DNA of 64,000 nt from an uncultured bacterium (GTDB lineage: Bacteria > Verrucomicrobiota > Lentisphaeria > Oligosphaerales > Oligosphaeraceae), in assembly GCA_902776645.1 (NCBI GenBank), contig CACYQT010000004.1, positions 140,972 through 204,971 on the forward strand. The letters are read 5' to 3'. This document shows positions 23,934 to 32,700 of the stretch, in pieces. The position numbers and the translations under genes were made by a program. The notes under the pieces were generated by a model. The model searched no databases. It saw only the letters and a list, made by a program, of their open reading frames with translations, and had not been told where the DNA came from. Each line of letters opens with the position of its first letter. Positions within the stretch are counted from its first letter, which is position 1.

Positions 23934-25271
23934 TTATCTCATCCAGCCTTGTATACGGTAATTGTCCGTCCAGATGAGCCGTGCGGGAGCGCCTGAATCA
24001 GGTGTGAACCATAGCTCAAGCCTCGCGCCATAATATTGTTCCCAATTGCCTTCGTAGATGGTGAAATCAATCTGGCTGTGGAAGGAAACATCCATCTGGC
24101 TACATCCATAGACTTTCACCTGATGCTCCTTCAAACGATGTTCCGAAAGACGTGTGCCTTTGGTGATCTCCTGCGCTTTTACTGAAAGCATTCCCGTCTC
24201 ACCGGGATTGCACCAAATATCCAACAAGTACATTCCGCCTTGCATGCCATTGTAGAGCTTCACCGTCAAAGGACATTTTTCACCATATATGCTCATGTCA
24301 TTTTCCTTTTCCAAGGCTTCGAACTCCTTGTTGACGAGTTCCAGCATCTTGACTGTCATCTGGCCACCTGATACGACTGATTCATCATAGATGTAAATTC
24401 GTGCCGAGCCAGACGTCAGCCAAGTGTCCACTCCGATTTGTTCTCCTCCTCTGAATGGCGTGACAACGCAGTCAAAAGGCTTCTTCCCCTTTGCAAACAA
24501 GCGATTCGGCGTTCCGTCAAAATAGATTCGGAAGGAATACTGCGCATGGACGCCTTCCTTCAGGCCAGTCGTCAGATTGGTCGATGGAAACAATGAATGG
24601 TATTCAGAACAAACGACCATTCCTTTGGAATCATGGGAATTCCGTGTCGCGTAAAGGCGATCGACATCATTGTAGCGCAGCGTCCAGTCGGAGCAAGCGG
24701 AAAGATAGTCAAGAACTTTCCGCTTCCCTTCTGCTGTCGCCATAAGGCGTTCCAGCGCAGGAAGATGATGTTCCTCCTCCGGCTTCAACGAAGGGCCATT
24801 GCCGATGACGCCGACAACCTCCTTCTGGAATGTGTCCGACACTATTCGCTGAAAATGTTGCTCATATCCACCATCCAGCGGTTCGGACAGCTGCACATCC
24901 TTCGGCAATTCCAGTTTGTCCGCAAAATGATCATTGTCAGCAAAAGCCATCGCAAACGCGGCTGCCATCACCATCGAAATCATGACAAAGAAAAAAACGG
25001 CGCATTCGGCAAAAATGGCCAAGGCATGCGCGATCCGTCCGCGGCAGAGAACCATGATGCCCGTAATACCTGCCAAGACAATATGGATCACTTGGAAGAG
25101 CATCATGATATTGAAAAGCTTTGCGAAAAACGCGTCATGCCAATTGCCTGACATCAAGTGAATATATGGAATGGACAACAGAGCAAGCAAAATGAAAATC
25201 CACAGAGGATGCGTCCAGCCTGCCCCATACCAACGTATGATCTTCATGATTCCATTGGATGTCTTGCTCAT
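23934..25271 (-). CDS. Membrane protein of unknown function
   Basis: About 445 residues. Three hydrophobic helices lie in the first 115 residues (HPLWIFILLALLSIPYIHLM, FNIMMLFQVIHIVLAGITGI, and FAECAVFFFVMISMVMAAAF). A large soluble domain of about 330 residues follows, rich in aromatic and charged residues, probably extracytoplasmic and beta-rich toward the end (DFTIYEGNWEQYYGARLELW). I do not recognise a family. The ATG at 25271 has AAGG about 8 nt upstream; the alternative at 25313 adds 14 residues without a ribosome site. It is divergent from the FAD oxidoreductase gene. Confidence 0.65.
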   Translation of the reverse strand: MSKTSNGIMKIIRWYGAGWTHPLWIFILLALLSIPYIHLMSGNWHDAFFAKLFNIMMLFQVIHIVLAGITGIMVLCRGRIAHALAIFAECAVFFFVMISMVMAAAFAMAFADNDHFADKLELPKDVQLSEPLDGGYEQHFQRIVSDTFQKEVVGVIGNGPSLKPEEEHHLPALERLMATAEGKRKVLDYLSACSDWTLRYNDVDRLYATRNSHDSKGMVVCSEYHSLFPSTNLTTGLKEGVHAQYSFRIYFDGTPNRLFAKGKKPFDCVVTPFRGGEQIGVDTWLTSGSARIYIYDESVVSGGQMTVKMLELVNKEFEALEKENDMSIYGEKCPLTVKLYNGMQGGMYLLDIWCNPGETGMLSVKAQEITKGTRLSEHRLKEHQVKVYGCSQMDVSFHSQIDFTIYEGNWEQYYGARLELWFTPDSGAPARLIWTDNYRIQGWMR

Positions 25272-25368
25272 GTTGCAACCTTGCTCTTGCCTTTCTTTTA
25301 TGCTAATATACATGGGGAATGGACATTTGCCATATCACAGACATGCGAAAAAACATGATCATCAACGT

Positions 25369-25397
25369 TTGAAAATGGTCAAGTCAACATATATTAT
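25369..25397 (+). promoter_or_regulatory. Predicted promoter of the FAD oxidoreductase gene
   Basis: TTGAAA at 25369-25374 and TATTAT at 25392-25397 (within TATATTATG) are 17 bp apart, about 40 bp before the ATG at 25438. Confidence 0.55.
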
Positions 25398-25437
25398 GTG
25401 GCAAGATAGAGACTGAAACTAACAATATGGAAAAAAC

Positions 25438-26679
25438 ATGGAAACAACATACGATGTGATTGTGGTTGGCGGCGGTCCCGCCGGAACTGGCGCCGCATTG
25501 GCGGCGGCTGAAAACGGTGCACACGTTCTCTTGCTGGAAGGCACAGGACGTCTCGGCGGCATGGCCGTGCAGGCCCTTGTAGGGCCGTTTCTCGGCGGAA
25601 TCCGCTCATCCGTCGTTCAGAAAATATTGAAGGCCATGGGCGGGCGGACGGTCGATTTTGCCCAGATGGACGTGCAATTGTACGATGTGCTGACGGCGGC
25701 CGGCGTGACGATTCTGCTCCACGCTCCCGTTGTCGATATTATCAAAGAAGAAAAGCAGGTCAAAGGCGTGGTGGTCCATGCCGCAGGCCGCAAATTGACG
25801 TTCACAGCGAAGGCTGTCATCGACGCGACAGGCAACGGTGACGTGGCTTACATGGCTGGCGTCCCCTACGAAAGCGGCCGCGACGGTGACCATCTCCTTC
25901 AGCCCATGAGCATCATGTACATCATCAACGGCATTGATCCGGAACGCCGTTTTCTCTGCGGTTCGGAGGAGGAAGCCCGCAGAAAAACCGTCGGCGGGCG
26001 GACATGGGAGGACATCGTGACGGAGGCCCAGCATAATGGCGAACTGCCGCCGTCGGTAGGTGTCGTGCGGTTGTATGCAGGTTCGTTGCCGAGCCGCGCC
26101 ATCGTGAACGCGACACAAATCAATGGTGTTGACGGCGTGGAGCCGGTTGATCTGACAAAGGCGGAAATCGACGGCCGCCGCCAGGCCTTCCAAATCGTCG
26201 AATTCCTCCGCCGCAAGCTTCCAGGCTTCGAAAACGTCTATGCGGAACTGATGCCGAGCAGCATCGGCGTCCGCGAGACACGGCGATTCGAAGGTTGTGC
26301 ACGGCTTGAAAAAGAAGATTGCATCAGAGGCGCGCAATTCCCTGACGCCGTTGTATTTGACGCGAATTTCTGCATCGACATCCACAATCCCGCCGGCAGC
26401 GGCCAGGCCGTCGGCCATGACACGACCAAGCAAGGCGAAGCGGAACACTGCCGTCCATATCAGATTCCATACGGCTGCCTGCTGCCGAAGCATGTGGACG
26501 GCCTGCTGATGGCGGGCCGTTGCATCAGCGCGAGCCATGAGGCGCATGCGTCGCTCCGCGTCATGTGCATCGGCATGGCTATTGGCGCAGGAGCAGGCGC
26601 CGCCGCCGCATGGGCGGTCTCGCACCATTGCCAGCTGCGCGACGTGGATGCGTCGCAATTGGCGGAATATCTGAAATAA
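25438..26679 (+). CDS. FAD-dependent oxidoreductase (FAD_oxidored family)
   Basis: 413 residues. The N-terminal dinucleotide-binding motif is YDVIVVGGGPAGTGAALAAA, with the acidic strand end in VLLLEGTGRLGG, and AVIDATGNGDVAYMAGVPYE is the second FAD contact typical of the FAD_oxidored group. C-terminal KHVDGLLMAGRCISASHEAH followed by SLRVMCIGMAIG completes the FAD site. Members act on unknown, probably sugar- or carboxylate-type substrates and are expanded in PVC bacteria. There is no signal peptide, in contrast to the large exported relative at 55630-58935. A terminator-like palindrome separates it from the convergent lysozyme gene. Confidence 0.85.
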   Translation: METTYDVIVVGGGPAGTGAALAAAENGAHVLLLEGTGRLGGMAVQALVGPFLGGIRSSVVQKILKAMGGRTVDFAQMDVQLYDVLTAAGVTILLHAPVVDIIKEEKQVKGVVVHAAGRKLTFTAKAVIDATGNGDVAYMAGVPYESGRDGDHLLQPMSIMYIINGIDPERRFLCGSEEEARRKTVGGRTWEDIVTEAQHNGELPPSVGVVRLYAGSLPSRAIVNATQINGVDGVEPVDLTKAEIDGRRQAFQIVEFLRRKLPGFENVYAELMPSSIGVRETRRFEGCARLEKEDCIRGAQFPDAVVFDANFCIDIHNPAGSGQAVGHDTTKQGEAEHCRPYQIPYGCLLPKHVDGLLMAGRCISASHEAHASLRVMCIGMAIGAGAGAAAAWAVSHHCQLRDVDASQLAEYLK

Positions 26680-26683
26680 AAAC

Positions 26684-26733
26684 GGGAGGGGCGCGCTCCT
26701 GCGCGACTGGTTGCGCAAAGCGCAGCCCTCCTA
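26684..26733. terminator. Compound palindrome between convergent genes
   Basis: GGGAGGG at the left pairs with CCCTCC at the right, and inside lie further arms (TGCGCGA and TTGCGCA / GCGCA). Only short T/A tracts flank it. It probably terminates or stabilises both convergent transcripts. Confidence 0.5.
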
Positions 26734-26739
26734 TAGATT

Positions 26740-27564
26740 TTACGCCAAGTTGATGCCGTTCAAACGCGTTCCAATGGCAAGTGGCTTGTCGAGATCAAGT
26801 TGCGGATTTTCCTGACGGATCCGTTTGGAAAAAGCATCCCACGTCTCGCCTTGATTCGCACTTTTTTTCCACAAGCCCCACAGCGTATCGCCTTGACGGA
26901 TTTCATAGCCACCGGCGGAGGCAACCTGCACGGCAGGAGCAGGTTGCGCCGCAGGGGCGTTTCCACCGAACGGCGCGCGTTCGCGGTCACGACGCGCGAC
27001 CAAGCCCGGCAGCACTTTTCCGCCGACTTTGCAATAGAGCGCAAGCGCATTGTAGATAGCCGCTATGTCGTTGGCCTGCAAGGCTTTTTCAAGCGTCTCC
27101 TTGTTGGCGGGAGACGGCCCGAGATTGTAGAAGAACGACGCCAAAGCGCCCTGTTGCGCAGGCGTCATGGACGCGATGTTCGGATGGCGTTTCATGACGG
27201 TTTCCATGATCGCGTCGATATGCGAATCCAGCCCTTTCAGAATCCATTCCAGCCCGACATTGCCGCCAGCCCGAACATATTCATCCTTAAGCGGTTGCGG
27301 CATCAAATCGTAGCGCATGCCGTAGCCGAGCGTCGGCTTGCCTTTCAGCATCTTCGCCCAATCGTCGTAGCTTTTGCCGCCAGGCAGCCAGACATTTTTC
27401 GTGTCGGCGTCGTCATAGACGGGAAACAACGCCTGCTCACCGGGCTTGCATGGACCGAGAATCGTCTTAATCGCGCCAGACGCGTCCTTTACGGCACGGA
27501 TGACGCCTTCGTTCTCAATCAAAAACTGCCGTGCCATTTTATGGGCTTCCGCTGAAAGAATCAT
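26740..27564 (-). CDS. GH24-like lysozyme with C-terminal LysM domain
   Basis: 274 residues. The first 190 follow the T4-type lysozyme plan: LIENEG with the catalytic Glu, GKPTLGYGMRYDL, TPAQQGALASFFYNLGPSPA, and GLVARRDRERAPF. A Pro/Ala linker leads to a LysM peptidoglycan-binding domain (YEIRQGDTLWGLWKKSANQG, then NPQLDLDKPLAIGTRL). GH24 enzymes cleave the MurNAc-GlcNAc bond. There is no signal peptide, as in phage endolysins that need a holin, yet no other phage genes are nearby, so the route to the cell wall is unclear. GAGGAG 8 nt upstream sets the start, and a minus-strand TATAAT lies at 27580-27585. Confidence 0.85.
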   Translation of the reverse strand: MILSAEAHKMARQFLIENEGVIRAVKDASGAIKTILGPCKPGEQALFPVYDDADTKNVWLPGGKSYDDWAKMLKGKPTLGYGMRYDLMPQPLKDEYVRAGGNVGLEWILKGLDSHIDAIMETVMKRHPNIASMTPAQQGALASFFYNLGPSPANKETLEKALQANDIAAIYNALALYCKVGGKVLPGLVARRDRERAPFGGNAPAAQPAPAVQVASAGGYEIRQGDTLWGLWKKSANQGETWDAFSKRIRQENPQLDLDKPLAIGTRLNGINLA

Positions 27565-27639
27565 GAGTTTTCTCCTCTAATTATACTACTATTATTCGTT
27601 TTCTTTTTACACAAAAATTGTCTTCATGACATTTTCGTG

Positions 27640-27813
27640 CGCGAAGCGCTTTCACAACCGCCGAGCAGACGGAGGCCAGCCCGATTCTCGAAACTAAAAG
27701 TTTAATGTAAATACACACACTTCAACGCCATGGCCGACGTCTGCGAGGCTTTCTGTTTGTTCCGTGTCTTCTGTGGACTGAATTTTAGTGATTTTCGTGC
27801 CTTTCGTGGTTCC
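27640..27813. repeat. Dispersed intergenic element, copy 3 of 3
   Basis: Starts CGCGAAGCG. Left arm GCCGAGCAGACGGAGGCCA (27661-27679) and right arm TGGCCGACGTCTGCGAGGC (27731-27749) are identical to those of copy 2, whereas the roughly 50 bp between them is unrelated. The tail has TTCCGTGTC, GTGATTTTCGTGCC and TTTCGTGGTTCC. Like the other two copies it is oriented along the plus strand, here against the direction of both flanking genes. It fills most of the 283-bp gap. Confidence 0.9.
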
Positions 27814-27847
27814 TGTCCAACTATTTGTGGCGCAGTTCTTCGCTACT

Positions 27848-29503
27848 TTATGGATTAATCGGTTCCACCGTATAATGCTCAAACGCCTTGCGTTCCGTGC
27901 AGGTTCCGTCGTTGTCGTAGCGGAGATCCTCCAGCAGATTGCCGTCCTGATCCCACGATTTGACGTCGAAACCATTCGCATCCGCATCGACACGGAAGCA
28001 GCTCGCCTTGATGTTCAGCGAACTCGGGCCGCCGACCGTCAGCACAGGATACGTATAGGTCTTGCCGCCTTTGAACGGACGGATGGGCTGCCGCTCCGCC
28101 GCGTAGTCGTCCGTGCCCGGAATCGAACGCAGATAGCGATGGATATGGCCCGTCAGCCACATGTTCAGCTTCGAGACGGGATTCGCCCCTTCGAAATACG
28201 GATCCGTCATCTTCTGCAGCACGAATGGGATGGTCATGCATCCGTCATAATGCGAATAGGCCGCGCCATGGCAGATGACAATGCGGCGCTTCGCGCCCGT
28301 CCATTTTTCGTCCGCCATCGCGGTGGCCAGCCATTCCGTCTCCTGCTGCCAGAACAGCTCGTCCATGTTCCATTGGCAGTACGTATGGCCGGGCGTCTTC
28401 GCTGGCTTGTCCTCCCACGAATCCAGCAGGAGGAAAGCCGTATCGCCCAAGCGGACGACATCATAGCTGGTGCCGTTGCCGCAGGCGAAATAGTCCAAGA
28501 ATTGATCGCCGTAAGTTCCGCGCATCTCGTGATTTCCGCGCACATAGAGAATTGGTTTCTCCGCCGCGCCGTATTCGCAAAGCTGCGCGAACGGCCCGCC
28601 GATGACGTTTTCCGGCAGGAAACCGCTGTTCACATCGCCGGCCAGCACGAAGAAATCGCACGACTTCGCATCGGCGGCCTCCAGCATCTTGCCGAAAATC
28701 TGATGCTGTTTTTCCAGATTGAACTGCAGATCCGCCGTGAAGAAGAAGGAATACTTTGATTTCGCAACATCCGGAACCACAAAGGAATGCGTATCACCAA
28801 GCTGCATTTCCGTGTAATGATCCGGATGGATCACGATGATGCGGTATTCGTATTTCGCGCAAGGCTCCAGATTGGTAAGCGGAATCGCATGATACGTCCG
28901 CCGCAGGCATTGGCCCTGCCGCTGATGCCATGTTGTCTTCCAGTCATCCGTGCCTATCTTGCGATACTGGATGGCCGCGCCAAGCGGATTCGCGCACGTG
29001 AAGGCGACGGTCATCGTGCCGACATCCGGATTGGACAGCCACGGCCCATGTGTCAGTTCAGGCTCCGGCGGCGGCTCCTGCGACACGCCGCCGCAGGTGA
29101 AATACCAGCTGTCCTGCCCGCGCTTCACATGGAACGCCAGAAGATGGCTGCCCGCTTTCACATGGAAGAACACACGGTGGTTGCTCGGGAAGATGTATGA
29201 ATAGCCGTTGCCGGACTCCCATGTATCGAGAATCACGTCGCCGTCGCAATAGACCTTCATCCGCCAGTCGCAGCCCATGCCGATCATGACGGTGCCTTCC
29301 ATTTCCGTCGCAAAGTCGCAGTAGAGAACGGCTTCCGACTCGTTTGGGACGGGCGGCGTGTCGCACAGCCTGTCCAGATTGATGCATGCGTCCAGATGGA
29401 AGTTGCGCCCTTCCTGGCGGCAGTTCTGCCAGCCTTCTTTCGGAGCTCCTTGAATGAACGTCCAATTGTGGATCCACGATGAAAACGGTATCAGTTTTTC
29501 CAT
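27848..29503 (-). CDS. Metallophosphoesterase, purple-acid-phosphatase-like architecture
   Basis: 551 residues. A beta-rich N-terminal region (a PA14/jelly-roll-like part to about 150, then a fibronectin-like part around 165-245 with EYRIIVIHP) precedes a calcineurin-type domain: FTADLQFN (about 258), VLAGDVNSG, YVRGNHEMRG, VICHGAAYSHYD and LTGHIHRYLR. These are the five metal-binding blocks, but the first has DLQ instead of the usual DxH. Predicted to hydrolyse a phosphomonoester or diester. No signal peptide is visible despite a domain layout common in exported enzymes. No Shine-Dalgarno site is seen; instead a tandem repeat abuts the start codon, so the leader is unusual. Confidence 0.85.
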   Translation of the reverse strand: MEKLIPFSSWIHNWTFIQGAPKEGWQNCRQEGRNFHLDACINLDRLCDTPPVPNESEAVLYCDFATEMEGTVMIGMGCDWRMKVYCDGDVILDTWESGNGYSYIFPSNHRVFFHVKAGSHLLAFHVKRGQDSWYFTCGGVSQEPPPEPELTHGPWLSNPDVGTMTVAFTCANPLGAAIQYRKIGTDDWKTTWHQRQGQCLRRTYHAIPLTNLEPCAKYEYRIIVIHPDHYTEMQLGDTHSFVVPDVAKSKYSFFFTADLQFNLEKQHQIFGKMLEAADAKSCDFFVLAGDVNSGFLPENVIGGPFAQLCEYGAAEKPILYVRGNHEMRGTYGDQFLDYFACGNGTSYDVVRLGDTAFLLLDSWEDKPAKTPGHTYCQWNMDELFWQQETEWLATAMADEKWTGAKRRIVICHGAAYSHYDGCMTIPFVLQKMTDPYFEGANPVSKLNMWLTGHIHRYLRSIPGTDDYAAERQPIRPFKGGKTYTYPVLTVGGPSSLNIKASCFRVDADANGFDVKSWDQDGNLLEDLRYDNDGTCTERKAFEHYTVEPINP

Positions 29504-29663
29504 AGTGATTAGTGGTTAGTGGTTAGTGATTAGCTGCTTCGCAGAGCTGAAAGCTGAAAGCTAAAAGCTGAAAGCAAGATGCAAGTGGTTAATGGTTAAT
29601 TTCGCCTAATGTCTTATCGTCTAATGTCTTCTGTGCTCGTCTCACGTCTCGCGTCTCATGTCA
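29504..29663. repeat. Mosaic of 7-8 bp tandem repeats upstream of the phosphoesterase
   Basis: In order: GTGGTTA/GTGATTA heptamers (about 29505-29535), AGCTGAA heptamers (about 29540-29570), GGTTAAT units, CTAATGTCTT units, and GTCTCAC/GTCTCGC/GTCTCAT units up to about 29661. Each block has its own period of 7-8 bp. The first block touches the start codon of the minus-strand phosphoesterase gene. Confidence 0.75.
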
Positions 29664-29667
29664 AACC

Positions 29668-29690
29668 GCGCAATGGCGGTGCCATTGCGC
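29668..29690. other. Perfect 10-bp hairpin
   Basis: GCGCAATGGC, loop GGT, GCCATTGCGC, located just past the 3' end of the 1446-residue protein gene. It lacks a T-run, so it is either a transcript-stabilising hairpin or another dispersed palindrome. Confidence 0.7.
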
Positions 29691-29701
29691 CCTCATGATT
29701 T

Positions 29702-32700
29702 TCAGAAACAGAGCAGCACGGCGATGCGTTCTTCGAACGGGACTTTCACGCCTTCCGAATACGCCCAGCCGGCCGGCTGCGAATAGATGGCCCTCGATAT
29801 GAGGCTCGTCACCTTCCGTCCGTCGGCCAACGTCAATTCGAGGTGGAAGTCCTTTACTTTGAAGAAGTCTTCGCCCGGATTGTCCAGCTCAAAACGATTT
29901 GTCTTTTTCAGCGTGGCGATGACTTCAGGCGGAATCTCGACGGACATGAAATCCGACCAGACATTGTCGCGTTCGTTGCCGCTTGCGGAAATCATCTGTC
30001 CCACCTTCTTCCCGTTGATCCATGCGTAGGATGTATACCCGCCATTGCTGTCCAAACCCTGTCCGCGATATTTCAGGACGGCTTTGACCGCGCCGCGCAA
30101 ATCCGCTTCCGCCAGCCCTGCGACATAATCCGGAAGAGCTTCGAAATCATATCGTTCCGACACACCATCCAGTTTCGTGATAATCCGCGGCTGCGGCCGT
30201 TCCAGATGAATGTCCGCCCAGCAGGCCCAGTCGCCCGCCGTATCACGCGCCTCGCCGATGTCGGAGATCAGTTTCAGCGTGACTTTCTTTCCCGCCCATG
30301 GCGTCAGATCCGCCTCGATCGGCTCCCACACATGCTTCGTGATCGGATGCTGCGCAAGCAGCATCTCATGGCCGTCATAGATGATCGCGACCTGGAAGCG
30401 GATGCCGTCGCCAAAATCCGAACCGTCTCTTTTTCCGACCATTGCGCGGAAGAAGACAGGCTCCTTCGGCAACGTGATGTCATGCGTCGTGAACGTGTTG
30501 CCGTGGACGCCGCCCCACCATGGCGGATGCATGAAAATGGACGGCTTCACAATGCCGTCGCATGCGCAGTCCGTCACCTCCGCCCGCGCGTGGACGACTC
30601 CGCCATCCGTCATTTCCGGATGGCCATCGACGGTGAAACCGAACTGGAAGGTCTTGAAGAAATCATCCCGCAGGATGTCGGGCCCTTGCGAATAGAGCAG
30701 GCCGCCTTTCCATGACTGGCGGCATTTTCCGCTCGTCAGCTCCAATTGCAACGGCAGGACGCCGTCCGTCTGCGGCTCAGGCAGGGCGAAAGCGCAGACG
30801 GTCTTGCCGTCGCCGGGCAGCAAGACCGTCGTGGAGGCGCCGTTCAATGCGCAGTCAAGCTTCAACGGCTCGTTCGCGTTGTTGAAAATCGTGCATTCCA
30901 AGACGCGTTCGTCTTTCGACAACGCGACGGATATATGCGTCATCTCACGAATCATGAAGCAGATGGACTCGCCGCCGTGATGATACCACACGCATTCGCC
31001 GGGCTTGCCCGTTATGGTGACCGTGACGTCGCCATCCGGCGTGTGGACGATGACATCGCTGCCGGATACGACTTCGTACTGCTCGGACGTCAGTTTGCTC
31101 TCACGCGTGGGCACATGGCGGTCAATCTTGTAGCTCACGGCGTTCTCCACAGGCAAGACGTACAGAAGCCCGCGGCAGCGGACCGTCTTCGCGTCGCCAA
31201 GCTCCGTGCCGTCATGCGCGATCGCCTTGGCGCCGCCGCCTTCGACGGCGAAACCGCAGCAGGACGTCCCCCACGGGATGATCTCATAATGATCCGCGTC
31301 ATCGACACGGCAGACGGCGGCACCCGCTCCGGACGCCTTCGGGAAACGCTGCGCGCCTCTGTCGCGGCCGTCGATGTAGATGTAGTCCGGAGTTTCCGCG
31401 TAATCGACGCGCTGCCCGCGACGCGCCCCGCTGAAGACATGGATCATGCCGTCATCCGTCCAGCCTTCGAAACCGTTGGGCGGCAGGATGATGTCACGTC
31501 CAAGATGCTTGACGCGCATTTCCTCCGTCTTGCTGCCGTTCACGACAACGTGCGTGCCGTTGTCGTAGTCCACCACCAGTTGCGACCGTTTGTAGCACTG
31601 GTTGACCAACGCCTCGGATGTCGGCCACAACCGCCCGCGCGAATCCGCGTAGCGGATGCTCGCCACGGAGGCCTGCGTGTAGCGGGCCGCCAGCTGCTGG
31701 ACAAGGAAGTAGCTCCGCATTGTCATCCGCATGCCGCCTTCGCCGACCAGGAAACCCGGATGGCCGAAAGCGACCGTCGCCGCCAGGAAGCGGTCGATGC
31801 ACATCTCCAGTTCATCCGGCGTGCGGCCGAACGGCTTGCCTTCCTCATAGAACATGGCGGGGCTGCCGATGCCGAAATTGCACTCCTGGTCATGGATTTT
31901 GTTCAGATCGAAATCAACGAGCCACGGGCGGTCCGGCAGGCGGTAAGTGCGGTCCTGCGCGTAATTTCCGTCCGTCAAGCCGCTGTAGAAGCAGAAATGC
32001 GGCCCTTCGGAATAGACAGGCCCGTTCCAGGCCTTCTTCTGCATGAGCATGATTTCGCCGAAAGCGTAGAAGACCTGCGCGAAGGTTCCCGCACCGGGCA
32101 CGCGATAGTCGTAATCACAACGGCTCCACGGCGTGACGGATGTATGGACGTCGCAGTACGCCGTGCTGAAATGGAACTTGTTCTGAATGATCGGCGGCAG
32201 TTTTTCGGCGTATTCCACTGCGCGCAAAGGCTTTGGCGCATAGCAACGCCGCCAGGCGTGCATCAGCTGGTTTCTTGAATCGCGCGCCACCATGTCCGTG
32301 CTCCAGTATTCGTTCACAGGAGCGAAATCCGTGAAGTTGTTGTACGGACCGTAGACGAAGCCGAGCGTGTCCTGCATATAGCGCGCATAGTCGTACTGCC
32401 CTTCGTCGCCGCCCTTTCCGGGCGCGGGACGCGTACGGAACGTAAAGCTCTCCTCACCGTCGCGCCAGCCCGTTTCGTGGTCGGTGATGATGCAGTGGCG
32501 CATGCCGTGCCGCCAGATGTTGTACCAGTATTTCTTGTCTGATTCGCGGTTGCCCGCGCCATAGGCCCGCCACACGCCCGTGCCCGTCACATGCTTCCAC
32601 GGCGACTTCGGGTTCGGGATGTTCGGCAGCGTCTCTTCGAAGACAGGCGAAATCGTGACGAAGAACCGTTCATAGACATCGTTCCGCTTGCCGTCCGTCT

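Noticed and set aside
30746..32278. 510-codon open frame on the plus strand
   Set aside because: It is antisense to the 1446-residue exported protein, which has a signal peptide and a ribosome site. The antisense product is Arg/Ala/Val-rich and domainless.
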